NCBI GenBank assembly: GCA_963651465.1
Contig: CAVJPS010000015.1
Location: 1-64,000, forward strand
Reading direction: 5' to 3'
DNA from: SUG2458 sp963651465
Lineage (GTDB): Bacteria; Bacillota_I; Bacilli_A; RFN20; CAG-826
DNA length: 64,000 nucleotides
Shown here in pieces: positions 10,252 to 17,697 of the stretch. The position numbers and the translations under genes were made by a program. The first letter of the stretch is position 1. Each line of letters opens with the position of its first letter. A model generated the notes under the pieces. The model was not told the DNA's origin, searched no databases, and was given only the letters and a program-made list of their open reading frames with translations.

Positions 10252-10278
10252 AAAAAATGGAACCTATCAAAGTTCCAC
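10252..10278 (-). terminator. Terminator of small membrane protein gene
   Basis: Hairpin TGGAAC (10258-10263) with GTTCCA (10272-10277), with an A-rich run on the low side (T tract on the minus strand). Confidence 0.7.
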
Positions 10279-10297
10279 TTTTAATCTTGTTATTGTA

Positions 10298-10597
10298 TTA
10301 CCAAAGATGAACCCAACCAAAACTAATTGTTAATCCTAAGACACCCATTAGGACACCAATGACAAATAATACAATCCATAAGACACGATATTTGCCACCA
10401 ACACTAGATAAATAGCAGAAACCACCAAGGACAACACCAACTAACATTAATATATGAGCAACATATGAGCATATACTAGAAGGTGTATACCAACCGATTA
10501 ACCCAAATACGATTGATAATAAATAAGCAATACCTAGTAATACAACTGACCAGAAACATAGGCTTAATACTAATCCGCCTGTTGATCTTTTTGACAT
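10298..10597 (-). CDS. Small membrane protein
   Basis: A 99-residue protein with three likely membrane helices (VLSLCFWSVVLLGIAYLL, the ICSYVAHILMLVGVVLGGFC region and VLWIVLFVIGVLMGVLGLTI). The ATG at 10597 (MSKRSTGG) has a perfect AAGGAGG upstream, whereas the longer frame to 10642 does not. Function is unknown. It lies between the GalT-like gene and a zinc-ribbon gene and has its own terminator. Confidence 0.75.
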   Translation of the reverse strand: MSKRSTGGLVLSLCFWSVVLLGIAYLLSIVFGLIGWYTPSSICSYVAHILMLVGVVLGGFCYLSSVGGKYRVLWIVLFVIGVLMGVLGLTISFGWVHLW

Positions 10598-10661
10598 ATT
10601 ATACTTCCTCCTTAATCTATTTATATTATAATCATAAATCATAATTTATAAAAATAATAAA

Positions 10662-10690
10662 ATAAAAAGAGAAGATAATTCTTCTCCTTT
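10662..10690 (-). terminator. Terminator of the small zinc-ribbon gene
   Basis: Hairpin GAGAAG (10669-10674) with CTTCTC (10681-10686). AATAAAAA on the low side reads as a T tract on the minus strand. Confidence 0.7.
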
Positions 10691-10713
10691 AATTTGAGAC
10701 ATTAATAACCAAA

Positions 10714-10878
10714 TTATTTTGCTTCTTTATCAGCGTATTTAGCTTTTCTAGCTTTACGGCATTCAGGGCAACGGACTGGTTCGTGTTCAAATCCTTTTTC
10801 TTTGTAGAAAGCTTGTTCTCCAGCTGAGAATACAAATTCTTTACCACAATCTTTACAAACTAAAGTTTTGTCTTCCAT
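10714..10878 (-). CDS. Small zinc-ribbon protein (54 residues)
   Basis: A short gene found by reading the minus strand. It begins MEDKTLVCKDCGKEF and ends with a basic tail. Two CxxC pairs (CKDC near residues 8-11 and CPEC near 37-40) form a treble-clef/zinc-ribbon like that of small bacterial proteins of the zinc-ribbon/cytochrome-associated type. A strong GGAGG precedes the ATG at 10878, and a terminator follows the stop. Cellular role is not known. Such proteins are common and are often missed because of their size. Confidence 0.85.
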   Translation of the reverse strand: MEDKTLVCKDCGKEFVFSAGEQAFYKEKGFEHEPVRCPECRKARKAKYADKEAK

Positions 10879-11052
10879 GGTTTCCTCCTATTTCGGGTAA
10901 ATAAGACTTGAGCACTAACTAATAAATAAGACCTTTGCGACAAATGATTTAAATTATAGAAGTGGACATATCTTGATAATTTACTTAATTTTAGTTTAAC
11001 ACATTTCAAAATGTTTTGTATATTAATATTTTATAAATGTAGTTTAATTAGT

Positions 11053-11071
11053 TATAATATAAAAAAGAAGG
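11053..11071 (+). promoter_or_regulatory. -10 and ribosome site of the hydrolase gene
   Basis: TATAAT at 11053-11058 followed by GAAGG near 11067-11071, eight bases before the ATG at 11079. The predicted leader is very short (about 15 bases). The -35 is weak. Confidence 0.45.
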
Positions 11072-11078
11072 TACTGTT

Positions 11079-12236
11079 ATGAAAAATATTGTCGGATATA
11101 TTGAAAAAATGGGAAATAAAAGTTTTTCTAAAAAACCTTTTAGTGAAGTAGATAGCTTAGTACTATGTAACCTTTCATATCAAATTTTTGAAGGTTATGT
11201 ATATGGGATTGATGATGAAGATTTCTTTAATCACAAAGATATATATTTAAGAGACTTAGTTGAAAACGAAACTTCTTTAAAAGATTTGATACAACATACA
11301 TTAGATTTACCAAAAAATCGTGTATTCTTAAAAAAGTTAATTGAATCCAAACGTTTTGGCAACTTACGTATTAACTTCTTTAAAAGCGTTTTTGACCCTA
11401 AAAATGAAATTCAATTCGCCGCAATGACATTTAAATTAGATAATAATATAAATTATATTGCATTTAGAGGCACTGATATTACCATCTTGGGCTGGAAAGA
11501 AGATTTTAATATGGCTTTATTATCTGAAATTCCTTCTCAAGCATTAGCAGTTGATTATGTTAATAAGGTTATGCCTTATTTAGATGGAACAATTTATGTT
11601 GGCGGACATTCTAAAGGTGGTAACTTAGCTCGTTATGCAAGTGTTTATTGTCAAAAAGAATTACAAGATCATATTATGGCTGTCTTTGATCACGATGGTC
11701 CTGGCATGCAAAAAGACTTATCTAATGATGAAAACTTCTTAGCTATTAAAGATCGTATTTATAAAACAGTACCTCACGATAGTATAATTGGTATATTACT
11801 AAAATGCGATTATAATTTTAAAATTATTAAATGTAATAGTATTTCAATTATTCAACATAACCCTTATAGTTGGAATATTAATGTTGATACAGGCGACTTT
11901 ATCTACATGGATACCAATACTTATGTATCTCGAATTAATAATTTAGCTATTAACAAATGGATTGATGAATTATCAGAACACGAACGTGAAGTAATAATTA
12001 GCTGTATTTTTAGATTGTTTAAATTAGCAAATATCAATACTGTTCCGGATTTATTAAGATTTCCAATTACAAACTTATATCGTATGATGATTTCAATGAA
12101 TGACTTTACTAAACAAGAAAAGCAAATGTGTGGTGAAGCAATACATAGATTATTAAAAGATTGGAATGATACTATTAAAATAGTTAAAATTCATCCAAAA
12201 TCAAAAAAAATAGAAACAAATAAGGCAAGTGAATAA
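11079..12236 (+). CDS. Mbeg1-like (DUF2974) alpha/beta hydrolase
   Basis: A 385-residue cytoplasmic protein of the Mbeg1-like family, which has a lipase-type alpha/beta hydrolase fold. The nucleophile elbow is GGHSKGGNLARYA, with the serine in GHSKG, and the preceding IAFRGTDITILGWKEDFN is the family's oxyanion-region motif. Candidate acid and base residues follow (DHDGPG, and HDSIIG). There is no signal peptide. Substrate is unknown; the family is usually annotated as a putative lipase. The gene stands alone and ends in a strong bidirectional hairpin that contains its own stop codon. Confidence 0.85.
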   Translation: MKNIVGYIEKMGNKSFSKKPFSEVDSLVLCNLSYQIFEGYVYGIDDEDFFNHKDIYLRDLVENETSLKDLIQHTLDLPKNRVFLKKLIESKRFGNLRINFFKSVFDPKNEIQFAAMTFKLDNNINYIAFRGTDITILGWKEDFNMALLSEIPSQALAVDYVNKVMPYLDGTIYVGGHSKGGNLARYASVYCQKELQDHIMAVFDHDGPGMQKDLSNDENFLAIKDRIYKTVPHDSIIGILLKCDYNFKIIKCNSISIIQHNPYSWNINVDTGDFIYMDTNTYVSRINNLAINKWIDELSEHEREVIISCIFRLFKLANINTVPDLLRFPITNLYRMMISMNDFTKQEKQMCGEAIHRLLKDWNDTIKIVKIHPKSKKIETNKASE

Positions 12237-12254
12237 TCACTTGCCTTTGTTTCT
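12222..12254. terminator. Bidirectional terminator between convergent genes
   Basis: Eleven-base-pair stem AAGGCAAGTGA (12222-12232) with TCACTTGCCTT (12237-12247). The hydrolase stop codon lies in the loop, T-rich sequence follows on the plus side, and A-rich sequence lies on the other. Confidence 0.88.
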
Positions 12255-13060
12255 TAATGATATGCTTTTGAAGTTAAACTTGATTCATCATTGAATAAAG
12301 TTGAGTTTGTATATTCGGCCCAAGAATATTGATTCATATATTCACCACGATATGCATTAATTGCGTAAGCTTTACCTAAGATAAAATCATAATAATCGCA
12401 CTCTAATATTTCTTTATTAATTCCTAATAAGCCCTTAGATGCAATTATAAAGTCACTAATTCCGTTGCTCTCACAAGTTTTTAATAAATCACGTCTTATA
12501 ACTTTCATATATTCATCGTGGCCTTCATCTTCCCATATAATAGATTTTATTTCACGCGTAGTTACTAAAGCGCCTTTACGGTCAATAAGATAAGCTAATA
12601 ATTCTTTTGTTTTTCCGTGTACAAATTGTAAAGGAGCACCGTTGACAAATATTTCAAAATTACCGAAGCATTGCACTCTAATTTTATGAGAAGAATGTTT
12701 TTCAACTTTGAATCTTAAAATATCTAATTGATGTTCTAAATCTTCTAGTAGAATTGGTTTTAGTAAATAGCCACTACAATCTTCTGCTAAAGCTTGTAAG
12801 GCATATTGATCATATGCAGTACAGAAAATAATATTTAATAAAGGATTTATTTGCTTTAATTTTTTAGCTAATTGAAGCCCGTTAATTTCAGGCATATCAA
12901 TATCTAATAGTGCAACATCAATATTTTCTGTTTTTGCGTATTCAAAAGCTTCTAATGGATTTGTAAATCCTTTATAACTTGTAATACGTTCAACATTTTC
13001 ACAATGTTTTAATAATAAATCTAAAGCATATGGTTCATCATCTACACATAAAACTTTCAT
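12254..13060 (-). CDS. Response regulator with SARP-like DNA-binding output domain
   Basis: A 268-residue two-component response regulator. Residues 1-120 form a receiver domain (VDDEP at the acidic pocket, phospho-acceptor Asp53 in LLDIDMP, KP near 102). After a linker, the segment starting IRVQCFGNFEIFVNG is a winged-helix domain of the SARP/BTAD type, followed by a short helical remnant (CDYYDF to SWAEY). It is neither LytTR nor OmpR in the usual sense. The ATG is two bases after the kinase stop, and GGAGG lies inside the end of the kinase gene, so translation is coupled. SARP domains bind direct repeats with 11-bp spacing; two such sites lie nearby at 14416 and 14834. Confidence 0.85.
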   Translation of the reverse strand: MKVLCVDDEPYALDLLLKHCENVERITSYKGFTNPLEAFEYAKTENIDVALLDIDMPEINGLQLAKKLKQINPLLNIIFCTAYDQYALQALAEDCSGYLLKPILLEDLEHQLDILRFKVEKHSSHKIRVQCFGNFEIFVNGAPLQFVHGKTKELLAYLIDRKGALVTTREIKSIIWEDEGHDEYMKVIRRDLLKTCESNGISDFIIASKGLLGINKEILECDYYDFILGKAYAINAYRGEYMNQYSWAEYTNSTLFNDESSLTSKAYH

Positions 13061-13062
13061 AT

Positions 13063-14322
13063 TTAATCCTCCTCATCTACCTTTACAGGAATTTTAATAA
13101 TAATAGTTGTCCCAACATCAATAACTGATGAAACAATTAATTCGCCCTTACATAATTCAGTAATTCTTGTTCTAACATTATTAAGACCTATATGAACATG
13201 TTCTTTATTTTTATCAATATCTTCTTCTTTAAAGCCGATTCCGTTATCTTCTATCTTTACAATGTGATAATCATCTTCTTTATAAGTAGATACGTTAACT
13301 ATACCTTCATCACGGATACGAATACCATGTTTAATTGCATTTTCAATCATTGGTTGTACCGACAATGGTGGAATTTTAAATGCAATGTCTTGAATATCGT
13401 AATTGACTACAATATTTTTATAACGAGCCATTTCAATATCGGTATAGTTCATACAATGATTAATTTCATCATTAATATTAATTAATTCATTTTTTAAATC
13501 AAGATTAACACGTAAATATTTTGCAAACTTAGCAATTGTTTCTTTAGCTTTTTCCTTATCAATATCGACTAAGCTATAAATAGTATTTAAAGTATTATAT
13601 ATAAAATGTGGTTTCATTTGAGAAATCATTAATTCATTTTGCTTATTTTTTAATTCGATTTCTTTTATTTGTAATGATTCATTTGATTTAATAAACGCAT
13701 AACTTAAATAATAATATAGAAGACCGCCTAAAATTGTAGAATCCAATATGATATAATCATTATCACTACTTATCATTCCAAAGAGCATTGCAACAGCAAC
13801 GAATAAAACAATTAAAGAATATGTTATAAGAATACTACGATCTTTTTTGTGCTTAAAATAGAAAGCTATTACAAAGTAGGCAATATAACAAAATGATATA
13901 ACGTAAACAAAATAACGTAATGGCCCACCAGACCAGTGATTGTCACTTGAAATAGTAAAGGCAATATCACTATAGAATGCGGAAGTATAAACTAATACAT
14001 TTACAATATAACTTCCCCATAAAATCCAAATATTTAATTTTTGCTTTTCAATCATCATTATGACAAATAACATAATTAAGGGATATAGCAAATACTTAAA
14101 TACACTTAATACTAATCTTAATTTAACATAACCATGAACCATTGACCAATGTTCACATTCTTCAATAAATATTGTTAAGATAACAGTTATAAATGTAAGA
14201 AGAGTACAAGCTAATTTATAACGAGGAATAATATTAAAGGTTTGAACAATCGCAACAACTAGTGACACAATTAAAAAAATCAAAACTAAGTTATTATAAG
14301 CATGTTCTAAGAATGCTTCCAT
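13063..14322 (-). CDS. LytS-type membrane histidine kinase
   Basis: A 419-residue sensor kinase. The N-terminal half is a bundle of about seven or eight membrane helices with little outside the membrane, suggesting a small or membrane-borne signal. A short coiled coil leads to the His_kinase domain with phospho-acceptor His239 in MKPHFIYNTLN. The ATPase domain shows the N box (ENAIKHGI) and G1 box (DNGIGF). GAGGAGGG precedes the ATG at 14322. It forms an operon with the response regulator downstream. The divergent small-peptide gene at 14498 could encode a signal or a target, which is inference. Confidence 0.88.
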   Translation of the reverse strand: MEAFLEHAYNNLVLIFLIVSLVVAIVQTFNIIPRYKLACTLLTFITVILTIFIEECEHWSMVHGYVKLRLVLSVFKYLLYPLIMLFVIMMIEKQKLNIWILWGSYIVNVLVYTSAFYSDIAFTISSDNHWSGGPLRYFVYVISFCYIAYFVIAFYFKHKKDRSILITYSLIVLFVAVAMLFGMISSDNDYIILDSTILGGLLYYYLSYAFIKSNESLQIKEIELKNKQNELMISQMKPHFIYNTLNTIYSLVDIDKEKAKETIAKFAKYLRVNLDLKNELININDEINHCMNYTDIEMARYKNIVVNYDIQDIAFKIPPLSVQPMIENAIKHGIRIRDEGIVNVSTYKEDDYHIVKIEDNGIGFKEEDIDKNKEHVHIGLNNVRTRITELCKGELIVSSVIDVGTTIIIKIPVKVDEED

Positions 14323-14415
14323 ATTTCACCCTCCTCATTATTTAAATTTTTAGTATTTTACATATTTATATTATAACTAAAATTCATTAGTAAACTAATA
14401 CATATTAAAAAAAAT

Positions 14416-14448
14416 TTACCGATTTATTACCTAACAACGAATTATATT
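14416..14448 (+). promoter_or_regulatory. Activator-type promoter of the small peptide gene: TTACC-N6-TTACC-N11-TATATT
   Basis: Direct repeats TTACC at 14416-14420 and 14427-14431 (11-bp period) are followed, after exactly 11 bases, by the -10-like TATATT at 14443-14448. No good -35 is present. The same layout recurs at 14834-14866. SARP-type regulators bind repeats of this period next to the -10, and such a regulator is encoded alongside. The assignment is inference from layout. Confidence 0.5.
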
Positions 14449-14497
14449 TAAGGCATAACTATTATTTTAGATATCATTTACATTATAGGAGGCTTGT

Positions 14498-14650
14498 ATG
14501 AGAAAGAAAAAAGTTAATATCTTACTTATTGTAGCTTTAGCTATTCTAATACTCACTATTGTATTAGTAATTGGATCAATTATTTACAAAAATGTAAGTT
14601 CGGTTGATACAGTATGTAAATGTCCCTTATTCCTCACTAAAGGGTTCTAA
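14498..14650 (+). CDS. Small membrane peptide (50 residues) beside a two-component system
   Basis: A short gene with a perfect AGGAGG at 14487-14492, five bases before the ATG. The product starts MRKKKVN, then has one long hydrophobic helix (about residues 8-30), then an approximately 20-residue tail containing Cys-Lys-Cys-Pro (residues 40-43) and ending LTKGF. It could be a secreted or membrane-bound signal peptide, a holin-like or toxin-like peptide, or a small regulator of the kinase. No processing or transport gene is adjacent. It is read away from the kinase gene from the repeat-containing promoter at 14416. The transcript ends at 14787 after a further hairpin, leaving a roughly 130-base 3' untranslated part. 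Confidence 0.6.
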   Translation: MRKKKVNILLIVALAILILTIVLVIGSIIYKNVSSVDTVCKCPLFLTKGF

Positions 14651-14679
14651 TGTAATAGTTATTCTGTTGTCTAATTTTT

Positions 14680-14711
14680 AATAGTTAAGATATGACGAGA
14701 ACTTAACTATT
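14680..14711 (+). repeat. Hairpin in the 3' region of the peptide transcript
   Basis: Ten-base-pair inverted repeat AATAGTTAAG (14680-14689) with CTTAACTATT (14702-14711), without a T tract. It lies between the peptide stop and the true terminator and may stabilise the mRNA or act as an RNA element. Confidence 0.5.
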
Positions 14712-14754
14712 ATGGTATTAGAATAAAAAAGTGTTCTCTTTCTCTCTTTTTTAG

Positions 14755-14787
14755 AAGATTAGTGATTGTTCACTAATCTTTTTTTTT
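14755..14787 (+). terminator. Terminator of the small peptide transcript
   Basis: Eleven-base-pair stem AAGATTAGTGA (14755-14765) with TCACTAATCTT (14770-14780), loop TTGT, then seven T. Very strong on the plus strand. Confidence 0.92.
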
Positions 14788-14833
14788 CATAAAAATTAAA
14801 CTTTTTTAATTTTTTTATTTTATGACCCTAAAA

Positions 14834-14866
14834 TTACCTTTTTTTTACCTTTTGTTAATATATTAT
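14834..14866 (+). promoter_or_regulatory. Second activator-type promoter: TTACC-N6-TTACC-N11-TATTAT
   Basis: Direct repeats TTACC at 14834-14838 and 14845-14849 (11-bp period), then 11 bases, then TATTAT at 14861-14866. The geometry is identical to the promoter of the peptide gene at 14416. The expected start of transcription is near 14873, at the first hairpin of the candidate small RNA. Confidence 0.5.
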
Positions 14867-14872
14867 ATCTTT

Positions 14873-14987
14873 CGTAAACAAAAATTGTTTACATCCTTTC
14901 CCATTCTACTATTTTAATGGATGTAATCCCGATCCATTAAAAAACCACCAAGGATTAGCAACAAGCGCCCCGCTAATCCTTTTTTTA
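14873..14987 (+). ncRNA. Candidate regulatory small RNA with C-rich loops
   Basis: About 115 bases with no credible reading frame. Three hairpins are visible: GTAAACA (14874-14880) with TGTTTAC (14886-14892); TTAATGGAT (14914-14922) with ATCCATTAA (14932-14940), whose loop carries TCCCG; and the terminator at 14951-14980, whose loop is rich in C (GCGCCCC). Single-stranded CCTTTCCC lies between the first two. UCCC motifs in loops are typical of Gram-positive small RNAs that pair with Shine-Dalgarno sequences. The promoter layout matches that of the peptide gene, so control by the neighbouring response regulator is likely. This is a new candidate; I recognise no known family. Confidence 0.55.
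14951..14987 (+). terminator. Terminator of the candidate small RNA
   Basis: Nine-base-pair stem AGGATTAGC (14951-14959) with GCTAATCCT (14972-14980), then a T-rich run. No protein gene precedes it on this strand, which is what first points to a short RNA gene here. Confidence 0.85.
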
Positions 14988-15000
14988 TTTAATAAACTAA

Positions 15001-15038
15001 AAGACACGGATATATAAAGTTAATCCGTGTCTTTTTTA
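15001..15038. terminator. Terminator at the end of the 15 kb membrane protein gene
   Basis: Eleven-base-pair stem AAGACACGGAT (15001-15011) with ATCCGTGTCTT (15023-15033). T-rich on the plus side and A-rich on the minus side, so it can serve both directions. Confidence 0.8.
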
Positions 15039-15530
15039 TTAATGTAATAATGATAATAGTAAGAATGATGTTTCAGTTGAGCTTGAATCTTTATTTGCTA
15101 TAGTAAAAATCACAACAAGAGTAATTGCCATATAAATACATAAAACAGTGTTTAAAGAATATATAATTAAATTTGCTAATGTTAATTTATGAATTTCATT
15201 ATATGTTCTTTTAATTTTAATAAATTTTGATAAAGATAAAGCTGTAAATACAATTGCAACAATTCCTATAATTACTAGACCAACAATTATCGTTGGTAAT
15301 AGTAAAATTAAACCCACAACATTACCAAATACTTCACTTGAATCTTCACTACCAGCACTTTGTAGTAATGTTTGATGAAGTGATCCAACCATAACAGCAC
15401 CATATATTGCTGCAATTAATAATAAAATGCCAACAATAATCAATACAATTGAGCCACCCTTTTTTTTAGGATTATCTTGATCATAAGTATTCCTGTTTTC
15501 ACTTATAATTATGTTTTCTTCTTCGTTCAT
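15039..15530 (-). CDS. Small multi-helix membrane protein
   Basis: About 163 residues: a charged N-terminal stretch with EEEN and NPKKK, then three or four membrane helices (SIVLIIVGILLLIAAIYGA, VVGLILLLPTIIVGLVIIGI, LANLIIYSLNTVLCIYMAI). The ATG at 15530 has GGGAGGG at the right distance, while a start at 15545 does not. Function is unknown. It stands alone, with about 260 bases before the divergent agmatinase gene. Confidence 0.75.
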   Translation of the reverse strand: MNEEENIIISENRNTYDQDNPKKKGGSIVLIIVGILLLIAAIYGAVMVGSLHQTLLQSAGSEDSSEVFGNVVGLILLLPTIIVGLVIIGIVAIVFTALSLSKFIKIKRTYNEIHKLTLANLIIYSLNTVLCIYMAITLVVIFTIANKDSSSTETSFLLLSLLH

Positions 15531-15735
15531 TATTATCCCTCCCATTTTTTATAATTTATTTCTTAATTTTATTTTAGTCTTTTATTTAATAAATTTCAAT
15601 GTATCTAATTTAAGTAAATACTATATTTTTTCTAAAAAAGGTAAAAAAAGTATGAATTTGAAATTTAAAAAAATAATATTATATTAATCTAGTTTTTTGA
15701 GTAAAAAAAAATATTAAAAATTATATAAAAAAATA

Positions 15736-15764
15736 TTGTTATTTGTGTTATAAAATTGCATAAT
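15736..15764 (+). promoter_or_regulatory. Promoter of the agmatinase operon
   Basis: TTGTTA (15736-15741), a 17-base spacer, then CATAAT (15759-15764). AGGAGG at 15777-15782 follows, seven bases before the ATG. Confidence 0.55.
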
Positions 15765-15788
15765 TAATACGAATTTAGGAGGACGACT

Positions 15789-16691
15789 ATGGAAGAAGAA
15801 ATTTTCCGTGGCTTAATTACAAAAAATATTGATGATGCAAAAATCATTCTCACCGGTGTTCCATTTGATAAAAATGCTTCAATTGGTAAAGGCGCTAGTG
15901 AAGAGCCACATGTTATGCGTGAATTATCTAAATCATTTCCACCTTTGACTAAAGATGGATTTGAAATTGAAAATTGCAAAATCTTTGATAACGGCGATAT
16001 TGCTCAAAAAAGTAATGAATCAATTGAAAAATATTTTATACGTCTTCAAAAAGAAGCTTACAAAGTAATGGAAAAAAATAAATTTCCTTTATTCGTTGGG
16101 GGAGACCATTCTATTGCTATTGCTACAGAAAGAGCATTCTTTGATTATTGTAAAAAAGTTAATAAGAAACCTGCAATAATTCATATCGATGCCCACCCAG
16201 ATATTTGTGATGAGTATGAAGATAGCAAATATTCTCATGCTTGCCCAAATCGTCGTTCAATCGATTATGGATACGATACAAAAGATATCGTTATGATTGG
16301 TATTCGTGGATACGAATCCCAAGAAGTAAAATATTTTGCAGAACATCCTGAATTAAAAGTTTTTAATGCAACTTATATATTAAATAACGGAATTAAGAAA
16401 ATTTTAAAAACATTAAAGCAAAAATTCGCTAATGATGATTATTTGGTTTACTTATCATACGATATTGATGCAAATGATCCTTGTTTTGCTCCTGGTACCG
16501 GAACACCAGAAGCATTTGGGCCATCTAGCTTAACTATTCTTGAAATTGTTAAATATATTATTACAAACTTACCAGTTGGTGCAATGGACTTAGTTGAAAT
16601 TTCACCACTTATTGATGTAAATAACGTTACAACATGGCTAGGACTTAAAACATTATATGAAGTTTTCTACTTATTAAGTAACAAGAAGTAA
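15789..16691 (+). CDS. speB: Agmatinase / ureohydrolase family protein
   Basis: A 300-residue binuclear Mn2+ ureohydrolase. The metal ligands are all present: GGDHS (His), DAHPD (Asp, His, Asp) and SYDIDANDP (two Asp), and the substrate-loop motif APGTGTPEAFGPS follows. Agmatinase splits agmatine to putrescine and urea; formiminoglutamase, guanidinobutyrase or arginase activity cannot be excluded from motifs alone. The gene is followed 20 bases later by a SpeD-like decarboxylase in the same operon, which favours a polyamine role. Confidence 0.9.
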   Translation: MEEEIFRGLITKNIDDAKIILTGVPFDKNASIGKGASEEPHVMRELSKSFPPLTKDGFEIENCKIFDNGDIAQKSNESIEKYFIRLQKEAYKVMEKNKFPLFVGGDHSIAIATERAFFDYCKKVNKKPAIIHIDAHPDICDEYEDSKYSHACPNRRSIDYGYDTKDIVMIGIRGYESQEVKYFAEHPELKVFNATYILNNGIKKILKTLKQKFANDDYLVYLSYDIDANDPCFAPGTGTPEAFGPSSLTILEIVKYIITNLPVGAMDLVEISPLIDVNNVTTWLGLKTLYEVFYLLSNKK

Positions 16692-16711
16692 AGGAAGGGA
16701 TAATTTTTAAA

Positions 16712-17530
16712 ATGAAAAAACATTTAATGCTCGATTGTTATGGAGCAAACCAATTTCAATTAAACGACATGAAACACATTAATGATTTACTAAATCATTT
16801 AACTTATGTTCTTAAATTAAATCCAATTTGTCCGCCAAGCTTAATTCCATATTATTATGGTAAAGTAAAAGACGATTTAGGTATTAGTGCCTTTGTCTTA
16901 CTTGAAGGTGGTCATATTACAATTCATACATTTCCAATTAGAGAATGTTATTTCGTTGATATTTTTGTTGATGGTGATTTTAATGATGACGATGCATATA
17001 ACTTCTTATTAAAAGAATTACCTTTTGATGAACAAGCTTCTAATAAGTTTGTTGTTGATCGTAGTAATAAAGATTATCCATATATTGAATATGATGCTCA
17101 ATGTGATTTTGGTCCTCATTTAATGACTGAAATTAAAACAAGTAATGTTCCTTCAATGGAAACATTCTTTGATTTCCTAGAACGTAAAGTATTAGAAATC
17201 AATATGGATCCAATTACTCGTCCATTCGTTTTAAAATCAACTCCAATTAAACCAAAATACTTAAGTGCTATTATTGTTATTGCACAATCTCATATTGCAT
17301 TACATTATAGTTATAAAACTAAAACAATCTTTGCAGATATCTTCTCATGTGCACCATTTGATTTCTCTAAAGTTAAAGAAATCTATGGTGAACTTGGTGA
17401 AGTTGAATACAATGGTTTAACTCCACGTGGTACAAAACACGTATATAAAGTTAAATCAAGTGTATCTAAAGATGACTTACGTGCATCAACTAGATGGCAA
17501 AAGAATTTAAAAATCAAGAAGACTAATTAA
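16712..17530 (+). CDS. Tandem-duplicated SpeD-like pyruvoyl decarboxylase
   Basis: A 272-residue protein built of two SpeD (S-adenosylmethionine decarboxylase) modules. In the C-terminal module Ser193 (QSH), His198 and Cys213 (FSC) have the same +5 and +20 spacing as the pyruvoyl-forming Ser, proton-donor His and Cys of small bacterial SpeD. In the N-terminal module the equivalent positions are Gly67 (EGGH), His72 and Asp87, so this half cannot form pyruvate. Thus one half is catalytic and the other structural or allosteric. It lies in an operon with agmatinase and without a spermidine synthase. SpeD homologues acting as arginine or ornithine decarboxylases are known, so arginine to agmatine is a real alternative to AdoMet decarboxylation. 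Confidence 0.8.
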   Translation: MKKHLMLDCYGANQFQLNDMKHINDLLNHLTYVLKLNPICPPSLIPYYYGKVKDDLGISAFVLLEGGHITIHTFPIRECYFVDIFVDGDFNDDDAYNFLLKELPFDEQASNKFVVDRSNKDYPYIEYDAQCDFGPHLMTEIKTSNVPSMETFFDFLERKVLEINMDPITRPFVLKSTPIKPKYLSAIIVIAQSHIALHYSYKTKTIFADIFSCAPFDFSKVKEIYGELGEVEYNGLTPRGTKHVYKVKSSVSKDDLRASTRWQKNLKIKKTN

Positions 17531-17545
17531 TGTCTTCTTTTTTTT
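17516..17545 (+). terminator. Terminator of the speB operon
   Basis: Stem AAGAAGAC (17516-17523) with GTCTTCTT (17532-17539), then T to 17545. The stop codon lies in the loop. Confidence 0.88.
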
Positions 17546-17651
17546 AATTTGTAATAGTCTTCTTTTAGTAACATTTTCATCACATTCACAATAGTGTTTG
17601 ATCGTCTTACTGTTATATTAATATCTAATTACAACTAATCTTATTTAGAAA

Positions 17652-17683
17652 GAAAAAAGGTTTGATAATTGACTATCAAACCT
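17652..17683 (-). terminator. Terminator of the tRNA-Asp/Phe operon
   Basis: Ten-base-pair stem AGGTTTGATA (17658-17667) with TATCAAACCT (17674-17683). The preceding A run is the T tract on the minus strand. Confidence 0.88.
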
Positions 17684-17697
17684 GTTTATCTTAAAAA

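Noticed and set aside
14498..14650. AgrD-type autoinducer precursor
   Set aside because: The hydrophobic segment is long and typical of a membrane anchor, the acidic C-terminal AgrD region is missing, and no AgrB gene is adjacent; a signal role in general remains possible.
16712..17530. Inactive SpeD pseudoenzyme, because the first module lacks the pyruvoyl serine
   Set aside because: The second module has Ser, His and Cys with exact family spacing, so the whole protein is probably active.
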